Notes under the pieces: model-generated
Seen by the model: the letters and a program-made list of their open reading frames with translations, nothing else
Database searches by the model: none
What the model was told of the DNA's origin: nothing
Source: Niveispirillum sp. SYP-B3756
Lineage (GTDB): Bacteria; Pseudomonadota; Alphaproteobacteria; Azospirillales; Azospirillaceae
Direction: 5' to 3'
Length of the DNA: 64,000 nt
NCBI RefSeq assembly: GCF_009495745.1
Contig: NZ_WIDQ01000007.1
Coordinates: 218,317 to 282,316, forward strand
Program-made: the position numbers and the translations under genes
Shown here: in pieces, positions 37,917 through 45,603 of the stretch
Position numbering within the stretch: position 1 is the first letter of the stretch
Layout of the letters: each line of letters begins with the position of its first letter

Positions 37917-38075
37917 ACCAATCTGCCTTGATCGTGACCGAGCCAGGGAGAGTTCGCGTTCCCTCATACGCCGGGCGGCGGCATCCGCCGCCTTGGCTTA
38001 CGCGGGCATGAGCCCGCGGGCCGGCGGTCGCCGGCCTCCAACCCGCCGAAAGGTCAACCTTTCGGCGGGTTGGTA
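37917..38075 (-). repeat. structured ~155-bp intergenic repeat, copy B
   Basis: Read on the minus strand it starts TACCAACCCGCC directly after the degP stop codon. It shows hairpin AACCCGCCGAAAGGT/ACCTTTCGGCGGGTT, then GGCCGGCGACCGCCGGCC, an extra CGCGGGC/GCCCGCG hairpin, the middle hairpin GGCGGC/GCCGCC, and TCGGTCACGATCAAGG. It ends AGATTGGTA, so here the outer ends TACCAA/TTGGTA are inverted repeats. Confidence 0.9.
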
Positions 38076-39611
38076 TTATTTTTCCGCTTCCAGCGGCAAA
38101 GCCAGGAACTGCTGTTCACCCTTGCGGTCGACCAGCAGCAGCACCGCCTTCTGGCCGGCCTTGCGGGCGGCATCCACCTTGGCCTGGACGTCCGCCGGCG
38201 TTGCCACCGCCTGCTGGCTCACCTCCAGCAGCAGATCGCCCGGCCGCAACTGGCGGGCCTGGGAAGCGCTGCCGGGGGTGACCTTGGCGATGACCACACC
38301 CTTGGCATCTTCGGCCAGTTCATACTGGCGGCGCAGGGCCGGCGTCACCGGCGACAGGGTCAGCCCCAGCGCTTCCACCTGGGTCTGCTGTGCCTTGGCT
38401 TCGGGCTTGGCCTGTTCTTCTTCCTCGGCTGCCTCCGGGTCCACGACGCTGGCCGGCAGCTCGGCCAGCGTGACGGTGACATTCTGCTTCACCCCCTTGC
38501 GGGAGATGGCGACCGTCACCTTCTTGCCCACCGGGGTTTCGGCCACCATGCGCGGCAGGGCGCGGTTATTGGCAACCTCCTTGCCATCGAAGCTGAGGAT
38601 CACGTCGCCCGGCTTCAGGCCGGCGGCAGCGGCGGGACTGCCATCGCTGACGGTGCCGACCAGGGCGCCCTTGTCGCTGGGCAGGCCCATGCTTTCGGCG
38701 ATGGCGGGCGTCACGCTCTGAATCTGCACGCCCAGCCAGCCGCGCCGCACCTTGCCGCCCTTGCGCAATTCTTCAATCACGGTGCGGGCCATGTTGGCGG
38801 GGATGGCAAAGCCGATACCCACGCTGTCGCCGGTGCGGCTGAAAATGGCGGTATTGATGCCGACAATCTCGCCCTGCACATTCACCAGCGGGCCACCGGA
38901 ATTGCCCTGGTTGATGGCGGCATCGGTCTGCAGGAAATCATCGAAGCGGCCGGCCCCGATATCGCGGGCGCGGGCGGAAATGATGCCGGCGGTGACCGTG
39001 CCGCCCAGGCCGAACGGGTTGCCGATGGCCACCACCCAGTCGCCCACCTTCAATTCATCGCTGTTGCCCCATTTCAGGGCGGTCAGCTTCTGCTTGGATT
39101 CCACCTTCAGCAGGGCCAGATCGGTCTCCTTGTCGGTGCCGATCAGCTTGGCCTTCAGTTCCGTATGGTCGGCATCCTGGAAGACGACGGTAATCTCGTC
39201 GGCGCCATCGATCACATGGTTATTGGTAACGATATAGCCGCTGGCATCAATGATGAAGCCGGAGCCCAGCGATTGGGCGCGGCGCGGCTTGCCCTGGTTC
39301 TGCTGCTGGCGTTCGTAGAAATCCTTGAAGAATTCCTCGAACGGGGAACCGGGCGGGAATTCCGGCATCGGGATGGGGGAGCGCCCGCCCGGCTTGGCCT
39401 GGATCGTCTGCGAGGTGGAGATGTTCACCACCGCCGGCAGGGTCTTTTCCGCCAGCGGCGCAAAGCTTTCCGGCGCGCCGCGTTGGGCCAGCGCCACGGA
39501 GACATCACCAAAAATCAGGGCCGCCGCCATGAAGGGCAGGGCCACAGCCCGCCGGAACGACAGGCGGCCGAGGGACGGGGAAAAATGCGTCACGTCAATC
39601 TCCATGGGCAT
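38076..39611 (-). CDS. DegP/HtrA-type periplasmic serine protease (Do family)
   Basis: About 511 residues; a protease/chaperone that clears misfolded envelope proteins. A signal peptide (RRAVALPFMAAALIFGDVSV, ending ALAQ) precedes the trypsin-like domain with His in NNHVIDG, Asp in ETDLALLKV and Ser in QGNSGGPLVN. Two PDZ domains follow, the first around GWLGVQIQSVTP and GLKPGDVILSFDG, the second around LRPGDLLLEVSQ. A Glu/Lys/Gln-rich linker (EEEEQAKPEAKAQQTQ) separates them. ATG 39611 (or 39605) is chosen; the open frame upstream to 39722 is not signal-like. Confidence 0.94.
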   Translation of the reverse strand: MPMEIDVTHFSPSLGRLSFRRAVALPFMAAALIFGDVSVALAQRGAPESFAPLAEKTLPAVVNISTSQTIQAKPGGRSPIPMPEFPPGSPFEEFFKDFYERQQQNQGKPRRAQSLGSGFIIDASGYIVTNNHVIDGADEITVVFQDADHTELKAKLIGTDKETDLALLKVESKQKLTALKWGNSDELKVGDWVVAIGNPFGLGGTVTAGIISARARDIGAGRFDDFLQTDAAINQGNSGGPLVNVQGEIVGINTAIFSRTGDSVGIGFAIPANMARTVIEELRKGGKVRRGWLGVQIQSVTPAIAESMGLPSDKGALVGTVSDGSPAAAAGLKPGDVILSFDGKEVANNRALPRMVAETPVGKKVTVAISRKGVKQNVTVTLAELPASVVDPEAAEEEEQAKPEAKAQQTQVEALGLTLSPVTPALRRQYELAEDAKGVVIAKVTPGSASQARQLRPGDLLLEVSQQAVATPADVQAKVDAARKAGQKAVLLLVDRKGEQQFLALPLEAEK

Positions 39612-39798
39612 GTATCCAGCGCCCCGGCCGATGGAATAACCGGCCCTGTCAGGGACACCCCGGCAGCCCCGCCCTGACAACCGGGCTACCGATGCGCAGG
39701 AATATAGGCTGCAATGGCCCAACAGGCGAAGAAATCCTTGCGGGGTAGGCGAACTGGCCCCAAGGCCGGGTTCTGGGGTGGCGCCCTCGGCTCTTTTA

Positions 39799-39822
39799 CG
39801 CTATATCCATTCAAGCATAACG
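39799..39822 (+). promoter_or_regulatory. ModE-like operator upstream of modA
   Basis: CGCTATAT, nine spacer bases, then CATAACG (24 bp in all). The half-sites and length match the layout of the known ModE operator of modABC (CGTTATAT ... CATAACG). It lies 29 bp before the modA ATG at 39851, where a bound repressor would block transcription when molybdate is plentiful. The regulator gene is not in the window. Confidence 0.65.
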
Positions 39823-39850
39823 GAACCCTCTTGCCAGGATGTTGCCCGCC

Positions 39851-40624
39851 ATGTCGCTTCTTCGCTGCCCCGTGATTGCCGGCCTGCTGGCTGGGTTGCT
39901 GCTGATGCTGTCGCCCGTGCCCAGCCCGGCACAGGAACGGCCGGTCACCATCTTCGCCGCCGCCAGCCTGAAGACGGCGCTGGATAATGCCCTGGCCGAT
40001 TACAAGGCCAAGGGCGGGGCGGCGGCCACCGTCTCCTATGCCGCCTCCTCCGCCCTGGCCAAGCAGATCGCAGCAGGGGCCCCGGCGGATATGTTCATTT
40101 CCGCCGATCAGGATTGGATGGACCATCTGGCCAAACAGAACCTGATCCGCCCGGAAAGCCGGGTGACGCTGCTGGGCAACCAGCTGGTGCTGGTGGCAAA
40201 GGCCGGGGCCAAGCCCGGCACCATTGCCGACCTGCCCGCGCTGTTGGGGGCCGATGGCAAGCTGGCCATGGCCGATACGGCCGGCGTGCCCGCCGGTAAA
40301 TATGGCAAGGCGGCACTGACCAAGCTGGGCCTGTGGGACAAGGTGCAGGGCCGCATTGCCCAGGCCGAAAATGTGCGTGCGGCATTGGCCCTGGTGGCGC
40401 GGGGGGAGGCACCGGCCGGCATCGTCTATCTCAGCGATGCGCGGGCCGAACCGGGCGTGTCTATCGTTGCCACCTTCCCGCCCGCCAGCCACGCCCCCAT
40501 CGAATACCCCGCTGCCTTGCTGGCCAGCAGCCAGGGCGGGGCAGCCAAGCTGCTGGAATTCCTTTCCAGCCCGGCGGCACGGCGGCATTTTGAGGAACAG
40601 GGATTTACGGTTCTGGTGAAGTGA
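39851..40624 (+). CDS. modA: molybdate-binding periplasmic protein ModA
   Basis: A 257-residue solute receptor that captures molybdate or tungstate. A signal peptide (LLRCPVIAGLLAGLLLMLSP) is followed by VTIFAAASLKTALDNAL, the oxyanion-binding start of ModA. YAASSALAKQIAAGAPADMFISAD and DTAGVPAGKYGKAALTKLG supply the other ligand loops. The ATG at 39851 is preferred because the AGGA ribosome site overlaps the earlier ATG at 39839. It leads modABC. Confidence 0.95.
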   Translation: MSLLRCPVIAGLLAGLLLMLSPVPSPAQERPVTIFAAASLKTALDNALADYKAKGGAAATVSYAASSALAKQIAAGAPADMFISADQDWMDHLAKQNLIRPESRVTLLGNQLVLVAKAGAKPGTIADLPALLGADGKLAMADTAGVPAGKYGKAALTKLGLWDKVQGRIAQAENVRAALALVARGEAPAGIVYLSDARAEPGVSIVATFPPASHAPIEYPAALLASSQGGAAKLLEFLSSPAARRHFEEQGFTVLVK

Positions 40625-40674
40625 AACCAAAGCGGCGAAGGGCGCCCGGCGTTTGAGGGAGATTAGGACAAACC

Positions 40675-41376
40675 TTGGCGGACTGGTTTACAGCAGAGGA
40701 ATGGACGGCCATCGCGCTGTCGCTGAAGGTGGCGGCCTGGGCCACGCTGGTCAGCCTGCCCCCCGGTATCGCGGTGGCCTGGCTGCTGGCGCGACGGCCC
40801 TTTCCAGGGCGTATCCTGCTGGATGGGCTGGTGCATCTGCCGCTGGTGCTGCCGCCGGTCGTCACCGGCTATATCCTGTTGATTCTGTTCGGGCGGCAGG
40901 GGCCGATTGGCAAATTGCTGGCGGAAATCGGCATTGTGCTGGCCTTCAACTGGACCGGGGCGGTGCTGGCCTGTGCCGTCATGGCCTTTCCCCTGCTGGT
41001 GCGGGCCATCCGCCTGTCGCTGGAGGCGGTGGATACAAGGCTGGAGCAGGCCGCCGGCACGCTGGGGGCCCCGCCCTGGGCCGTGTTCGCCACCGTCACC
41101 CTGCCGCTGGCCTTGCCGGGGGTGGTGGCCGGCGCCATCCTGTGCTTTGCCAAGGCATTGGGGGAGTTCGGGGCCACCATCACCTTTGTGTCCAACATTC
41201 CCGGTGTCACCCAGACCCTGCCATCGGCCATTTACAGCCATTTGCAGGTGCCGGGCGGCGACGGGCCGGCGCTGCGCCTGACCTTGGTATCGGCGGCGAT
41301 TGCCATCATCGCCCTGGTGGCCAGCGAGTTGCTGGCCCGCCGGGTACGGCGGCGGGTGGAGGGGACGGATGCTTGA
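40675..41376 (+). CDS. modB: molybdate ABC transporter permease ModB
   Basis: A 233-residue inner membrane permease with five to six helices. The family start is WTAIALSLKVAAWATLVSLP, followed by LPLVLPPVVTGYILL and the coupling loop EQAAGTLGAPPWAVFATVTL with GEFGATITFVSNIPG near the end. No ATG fits; the TTG at 40675 has an AGGA site 6 nt upstream and gives the usual N-terminus. Its end overlaps modC by 8 bp. Confidence 0.94.
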   Translation: MADWFTAEEWTAIALSLKVAAWATLVSLPPGIAVAWLLARRPFPGRILLDGLVHLPLVLPPVVTGYILLILFGRQGPIGKLLAEIGIVLAFNWTGAVLACAVMAFPLLVRAIRLSLEAVDTRLEQAAGTLGAPPWAVFATVTLPLALPGVVAGAILCFAKALGEFGATITFVSNIPGVTQTLPSAIYSHLQVPGGDGPALRLTLVSAAIAIIALVASELLARRVRRRVEGTDA

Positions 41377-42016
41377 TCTGGACCTGACCTATCGGCGCGG
41401 CGATTTCACCCTCGCCGCCCGTTTTGCCGCCGGGCCGGGCCTGACCGCCATCACCGGCCCATCCGGGGCCGGCAAGACCACCTTGTTGAACCTGATCGCC
41501 GGGCTGCTGCGCCCGCATAGCGGTGACATCCGGCTGGACGGGACAGCGTTGACCGATCTGCCGCCGCATCGCCGCCGCATCGGCTATGTGTTTCAAGAGG
41601 CGCGGCTTTTCCCGCATCTCAGCGTGCGGCAGAACTTGCGCTATGGAAGGCTGTTCACCCACCACCCGGCCCCGGCCCCGGCCCCGGCCACGCTGGCCGA
41701 CATTACCGACCTGCTGGATATCGGCCCGCTGCTGGACCGTCGCCCGCGTGACCTGTCAGGCGGGGAGAAGCAGCGGGTTGCCATCGGCCGCGCCCTGCTG
41801 GCCGCCCCGCGCCTGATCTTGCTGGATGAACCGCTGGCGGCGTTGGACGCGGCACGCAAGGCCGAACTGCTGCCCTATCTGGCCCGGCTGCACGATCAGA
41901 CACGCCTGCCCATGCTTTATGTCACCCACCATCCGGGGGAACTGCGCGGACTGGCCGGCGGCTGGTTGCGGGTGGAAGGCGGCATGGCCACCCCTGCACC
42001 CGCCCCGGATCAATAA
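41369..42016 (+). CDS. modC: molybdate ABC transporter ATPase ModC, short form
   Basis: A 215-residue ATPase with Walker A GPSGAGKTTLLN, Q-loop VFQEARLFPHLSV, signature LSGGEKQRVAIGRA, Walker B LILLDEPLAALD and switch YVTHH. Typical ModC has about 350 residues because of a C-terminal TOBE/Mop molybdate-sensing domain; that domain is wholly missing here. The gene ends by overlapping the 3' end of deoC on the other strand, which leaves no room for it. Transport should still work, but feedback through the ATPase should not. Confidence 0.92.
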   Translation: MLDLDLTYRRGDFTLAARFAAGPGLTAITGPSGAGKTTLLNLIAGLLRPHSGDIRLDGTALTDLPPHRRRIGYVFQEARLFPHLSVRQNLRYGRLFTHHPAPAPAPATLADITDLLDIGPLLDRRPRDLSGGEKQRVAIGRALLAAPRLILLDEPLAALDAARKAELLPYLARLHDQTRLPMLYVTHHPGELRGLAGGWLRVEGGMATPAPAPDQ

Positions 42017-42795
42017 CCAGCGCTGCCCACTTGCGGACCGGGGGCCACGCCCAGCGCGCCCAAAATAGCATCCAGCAGGCCGGAGGCACCAAAGCGGAAC
42101 GTGTCCGGCCCCACCCAGCTGGGCCCGCAAATCTGGTCCGCCAGGGCCAGATATTCCGCCGCCGTTTCCAGATCGCGGATACCGCCCGATGCCTTGAAGC
42201 CGACGCGGCGGTCAGCGCCCTTGGCCGCTTCCAGCATGATGCGGGCGGCACTGGGCGTGGCCCCCGCCGGCACCTTGCCGGTGGAGGTCTTCAGGAAATC
42301 CGCCCCCGCCGCCACGGCGATGGCGGCGGCCCGTTCAATGAAAACCGGCTTGGCCAGCGACCCGCTTTCCAAGATCACCTTCATGGTGGTCTCGCCACAG
42401 GCCGCCCGGCAGGCGGCCAGATGCTCGGCCGCGCGGCGGCCGTCGCCCATCATCACATCGGCATAGTTCATCACCACATCGATCTCATCCGCCCCGTCGG
42501 CCAGGGCACCGGCGATCTGGGCCGCCACCTTTTCGGCGCCGAAACTACCGCCGGGGAAATTCACCACGGTCGCCACCTTCACGCCTGTGCCGGCCAGAAT
42601 CTGTTTTGCCTGCGAAACAAAGCTTGGCCACAGGCAAACAGCGGCAACATTGCCCACCGACGTCACCGCCTTGGCACAGAGAACCGCCGTGCTGTCGGCA
42701 TCGTCGGTATCATTCAGGCTGGTCAGGTCCAGCAGCGGCAGGCAACGGCGGGCAATGGCGGCGGAATCTATTCCGCTATCGAAATCATGCTTCAT
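42010..42795 (-). CDS. deoC: deoxyribose-phosphate aldolase
   Basis: A 261-residue class I aldolase splitting 2-deoxyribose 5-phosphate into acetaldehyde and glyceraldehyde 3-phosphate. The Schiff-base lysine is in DFLKTSTGK, the proton-relay pair lies in DEIDVVMNY and VGFKASGGIRD. The ATG at 42795 (MKHDFDSG) gives normal family length. It follows cdd by 4 bp, so cdd-deoC is a small nucleoside salvage operon. The last 7 bp overlap the end of modC. Confidence 0.95.
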   Translation of the reverse strand: MKHDFDSGIDSAAIARRCLPLLDLTSLNDTDDADSTAVLCAKAVTSVGNVAAVCLWPSFVSQAKQILAGTGVKVATVVNFPGGSFGAEKVAAQIAGALADGADEIDVVMNYADVMMGDGRRAAEHLAACRAACGETTMKVILESGSLAKPVFIERAAAIAVAAGADFLKTSTGKVPAGATPSAARIMLEAAKGADRRVGFKASGGIRDLETAAEYLALADQICGPSWVGPDTFRFGASGLLDAILGALGVAPGPQVGSAGY

Positions 42796-42799
42796 TTGT

Positions 42800-43222
42800 T
42801 TAGAAACCCAGATTGTCGGGGCCGAAGCTGAAGGGCAGCAACTGCCCCAGCGTGAAGCTCTGGCGGAAAGCGCCGGCATCAAAGACATGGATGGGCGTGT
42901 CGGGGCCGGCGGCGAATTCGCGGATGCGCTGGCGGCAGCCGCCGCAGGGCGTGCACATCACGCCCGATCCAGCCTCCCCGCCCACCACTACCAGTTCGAT
43001 GATCTTGCGGTCGCCCGATGCGATCATCAGGCCGATGGCCGTCGCCTCTGCGCATTGACCCTGCGGATAGGCCGCGTTCTCCACATTGCAGCCGGCATGG
43101 ATGCGGCCGCTTTCAGAGCGGATGGCCGCCCCCACCTTGAACCCGGAATAGGGCGCATGGGCATTCAGGCGGGCGGCCCTGGCGGCCTGGAACAGATCAT
43201 CGGCGATGGCGATCATGGGCAT
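42800..43222 (-). CDS. cdd: cytidine deaminase
   Basis: A 140-residue zinc enzyme turning cytidine or deoxycytidine into uridine forms. Zinc-binding motifs are HAGCNVENAAYPQGQCAEATA (its first cysteine and the catalytic glutamate) and MCTPCGGCRQ (two cysteines). APYSGFKVGAAI is the conserved N-terminal stretch. The start MPMIAIAD at 43222 is favoured; the frame upstream to 43621 is antisense to the dehydrogenase gene. Partner of deoC. Confidence 0.95.
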   Translation of the reverse strand: MPMIAIADDLFQAARAARLNAHAPYSGFKVGAAIRSESGRIHAGCNVENAAYPQGQCAEATAIGLMIASGDRKIIELVVVGGEAGSGVMCTPCGGCRQRIREFAAGPDTPIHVFDAGAFRQSFTLGQLLPFSFGPDNLGF

Positions 43223-43376
43223 GTCGGATGGCTGGTGGCTGGATTTTTGCCCAGCATAGGGCCAAGCCCCTGGCATCACCATCTTTAATCCCAAAGTCGG
43301 GGCTGGCGGGCAGCACCGGCTTGGCCCACACTGGAAAAAAAGCCCTGGGAGAGTGCCACGGCACTTGGGAGGAACC

Positions 43377-44537
43377 ATGATTGCCACCATCCTGACGCCC
43401 GCCATCATGGAACTGGGCGGGGGTGCCATTGCGCGGGCGGCGTCCGTGCTGCACCGGCTGGGCGTGCGCCGGCCGCTGATCGTCACCGATCCCTGGATGC
43501 GGGACAGCGGCACGGTGGAAAGGCTGCTGGCCCCGCTGCGCGATGCCGGCTTCCAGCCCGGCCTGTTTGCCGACACCGTACCCGACCCCACCGTTACGGT
43601 GGTGGAACAAGGGGCTACCATCCTGCGCGGGGGTGGTTATGACGGGATGCTGGCGTTGGGCGGCGGATCGCCCATCGATACGGCCAAGGCCATGGGCGTG
43701 CTGGCCGCCAATGGCGGGGCGATGCGCGATTACAAGGTGCCCAACCTGATCCCGCTGGCCGGCCTGCCGCTGGTGGCCATCCCCACCACCGCCGGCACCG
43801 GATCGGAGGTGACGCGCTTCACCGTCATCACCGATGCCGCCACCGATGAAAAGATGCTGATCGCCAGCCCGCTGCTGGTGCCCAGTGCCGCCATCATCGA
43901 TTATGAACTGACGCTGAGCTGCCCGCCGCGCCTGACCGCCGATACCGGGATTGATGCGCTGACCCATGCCATTGAGGCCTATGTCAGCGCCAAGGCCAAC
44001 CCGTTTTCCGACAGCATGGCGCTGGCCGCCATGGGCCGCATCGCCCCGCATATCCGCACGGCCGTGGCCGAACCCGGCAACCGCCCCGCACGGGAAGCCA
44101 TGATGCTGGGCGCCACGCTGGCCGGCATGGCCTTTTCCAACGCATCGGTTGCTCTGGTGCATGGGATGAGCCGACCCATCGGCGCCTTTTTCCATGTGCC
44201 GCATGGGCTGTCCAACGCCATGCTGCTGCCCGCCGTCACCCATTGGTCACTGCCGGGGGCGCCCACCCGCTATGCCGATTGCGCCCGCGCCATCGGGGCC
44301 GCCGATCCGGCGGACGGTGACGATGTGGCGGGGGAAAAGCTGGTGATGGCGCTGCGGGCACTGAACGCTGACCTGAAGGTACCCAGCCCGAAGACCTATG
44401 GCATCGATCCCACCCGCTGGAATGGGTTGCTGGAAACCATGGCCGCACAGGCCCTGGCCTCCGGCAGCCCCGCCAATAATCCCCGCGTGCCGGATGTGGC
44501 GACCATGGTGGCGCTGTACCGCGAAAGCTGGGGGTGA
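43377..44537 (+). CDS. iron-containing alcohol dehydrogenase
   Basis: A 386-residue group III alcohol dehydrogenase. The NAD-binding site is LALGGGSPIDTAKAMG; VAIPTTAGTGSEVTRFTVIT and DALTHAIEAYVS follow. Metal ligands lie in the last and in HGMSRPIGAFFHVPHGLSNA (two histidines). A strong GGGAGGA site precedes the ATG at 43377. Substrate cannot be named: relatives act on ethanol, butanol, lactaldehyde or 4-hydroxybutyrate. It stands alone, divergent from cdd. Confidence 0.93.
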   Translation: MIATILTPAIMELGGGAIARAASVLHRLGVRRPLIVTDPWMRDSGTVERLLAPLRDAGFQPGLFADTVPDPTVTVVEQGATILRGGGYDGMLALGGGSPIDTAKAMGVLAANGGAMRDYKVPNLIPLAGLPLVAIPTTAGTGSEVTRFTVITDAATDEKMLIASPLLVPSAAIIDYELTLSCPPRLTADTGIDALTHAIEAYVSAKANPFSDSMALAAMGRIAPHIRTAVAEPGNRPAREAMMLGATLAGMAFSNASVALVHGMSRPIGAFFHVPHGLSNAMLLPAVTHWSLPGAPTRYADCARAIGAADPADGDDVAGEKLVMALRALNADLKVPSPKTYGIDPTRWNGLLETMAAQALASGSPANNPRVPDVATMVALYRESWG

Positions 44538-44580
44538 GGGGATTTTGGCCTTTCTGTGCAAGAAACCCTCAACACTCCCC

Positions 44581-44659
44581 GTCACCCCGGGGAAGGCCGG
44601 GGTCCAGAATCAGGGGCGCTTCGCTCTACGAACTGGACCCCGGCCTTCCCCGGGGTGAC
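44581..44659. repeat. 79-bp palindromic intergenic repeat, copy 3
   Basis: GTCACCCCGGGGAAGGCC... pairs perfectly over 27 bp with the right arm ...GGCCTTCCCCGGGGTGAC around a 25-nt loop. It is the most regular copy. It lies between two converging genes (alcohol dehydrogenase and MerR regulator) and can fold on either strand. Confidence 0.9.
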
Positions 44660-44675
44660 GGTAAATTACCGACTC

Positions 44676-45476
44676 TCACCCCTGCCGTGGCGGGATCAGG
44701 CCCTTGGCGCGGGCGGCGTTGGCGGCCTGCACGGCAAAGCCATAGACGGCCGCACTGAACGGGGCCTGGACCTGGGGTGTCTGCCACTGGTCCATTTCCT
44801 GATACATGCGGCTGGCCTTGTTCCAGACCTCCACGCCGACCTTTTCCACCAGCGGCTTTTGCAGCTCATACCAGCGCAGGGCCAGCCGCTGGGCGTGTTC
44901 ATCCTCCGGGGCTACCTTGCAGGCGATGGCCGCCTCAATCTCCGCCACCAGATCGGCCCATTGACGGGCATAATCAGCCTCCCCTTCCGGGCCAAAGGCT
45001 GCCTTGGCTAGTCGCCATTTCTCCTGTTCCTCCGGCGTATAATACCGATCCAGCACCGGCTTCCAATTCTCTTCACTCATGCTCTGCTCTCCCAGCTTGA
45101 TCAGGTCGCACAGGGCATCAACGGACAAGCATTCCCCATCAGAAAGCCGGCGGCGCGCGGCACGCAGCAGGCCCAGGCTCTGGGCCAGATTGCGTTCGGT
45201 CTGTTCCAATGCGTCGATTTGCGCATCAATCAACCGCGCCGGATCAAAGGGCCGCCGGTCCAGCAACTGGCCGATCTGGCCCAGCGTGCAGCCGGCCTTT
45301 TTCAGCAGCAATATCTGCTGCAGCCGCGCTACGTCGCCCGCCTGATAAACCCGCCGCCCGGCCTGGGTCCGCACCGGGTTGATCAGCCCCTCAGCCTCAT
45401 ACAGCCGCAGGGCCCGCACCGATATGCCGGACCGTTCCGCCAACTCACCAATGGATAATGCCTTGTCCATCTTCAT
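44676..45476 (-). CDS. MerR family regulator with TipAS-like domain
   Basis: A 266-residue regulator. The N-terminal winged helix reads LSIGELAERSGISVRALRLY, followed by GRRVYQAGDVARLQQILLLK and a coiled coil (IDAQIDALEQTERNLAQSL). The C-terminal half (YYTPEEQEKW near residue 145, then RQWADLVAEIEAAI) fits the TipAS ligand-binding fold, which binds diverse drugs. It likely controls itself through the palindrome at 45501-45517. Confidence 0.92.
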   Translation of the reverse strand: MKMDKALSIGELAERSGISVRALRLYEAEGLINPVRTQAGRRVYQAGDVARLQQILLLKKAGCTLGQIGQLLDRRPFDPARLIDAQIDALEQTERNLAQSLGLLRAARRRLSDGECLSVDALCDLIKLGEQSMSEENWKPVLDRYYTPEEQEKWRLAKAAFGPEGEADYARQWADLVAEIEAAIACKVAPEDEHAQRLALRWYELQKPLVEKVGVEVWNKASRMYQEMDQWQTPQVQAPFSAAVYGFAVQAANAARAKGLIPPRQG

Positions 45477-45500
45477 GCTCCTTGCCCGTCCCTTGTCGGA

Positions 45501-45517
45501 CCTGACGCTGCGTCAGG
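45501..45517 (-). promoter_or_regulatory. MerR-type operator
   Basis: CCTGACGC-T-GCGTCAGG, a perfect 8-bp dyad with one central base. On the minus strand it begins right after TTGCTC (-35-like), so it would lie in the promoter spacer, where MerR-family activators bind. It is 25 bp before the regulator ATG. Confidence 0.7.
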
Positions 45518-45543
45518 AGCAAGCGGGAAAATGCAGGCGGCGG

Positions 45544-45581
45544 AAAAGAAAAAGCCCGCCGCTGGTTTCCCAGGGCGGGCT
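45544..45581 (-). terminator. rho-independent terminator of aspS
   Basis: AGCCCGCC pairs with GGCGGGCT, with an inner CTGG/CCAG extension; the minus strand continues with TTTTTCTTTT. It lies 22 bp beyond the aspS stop. Confidence 0.87.
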
Positions 45582-45603
45582 CTGTTTCTCACACGGGGCT
45601 GGA

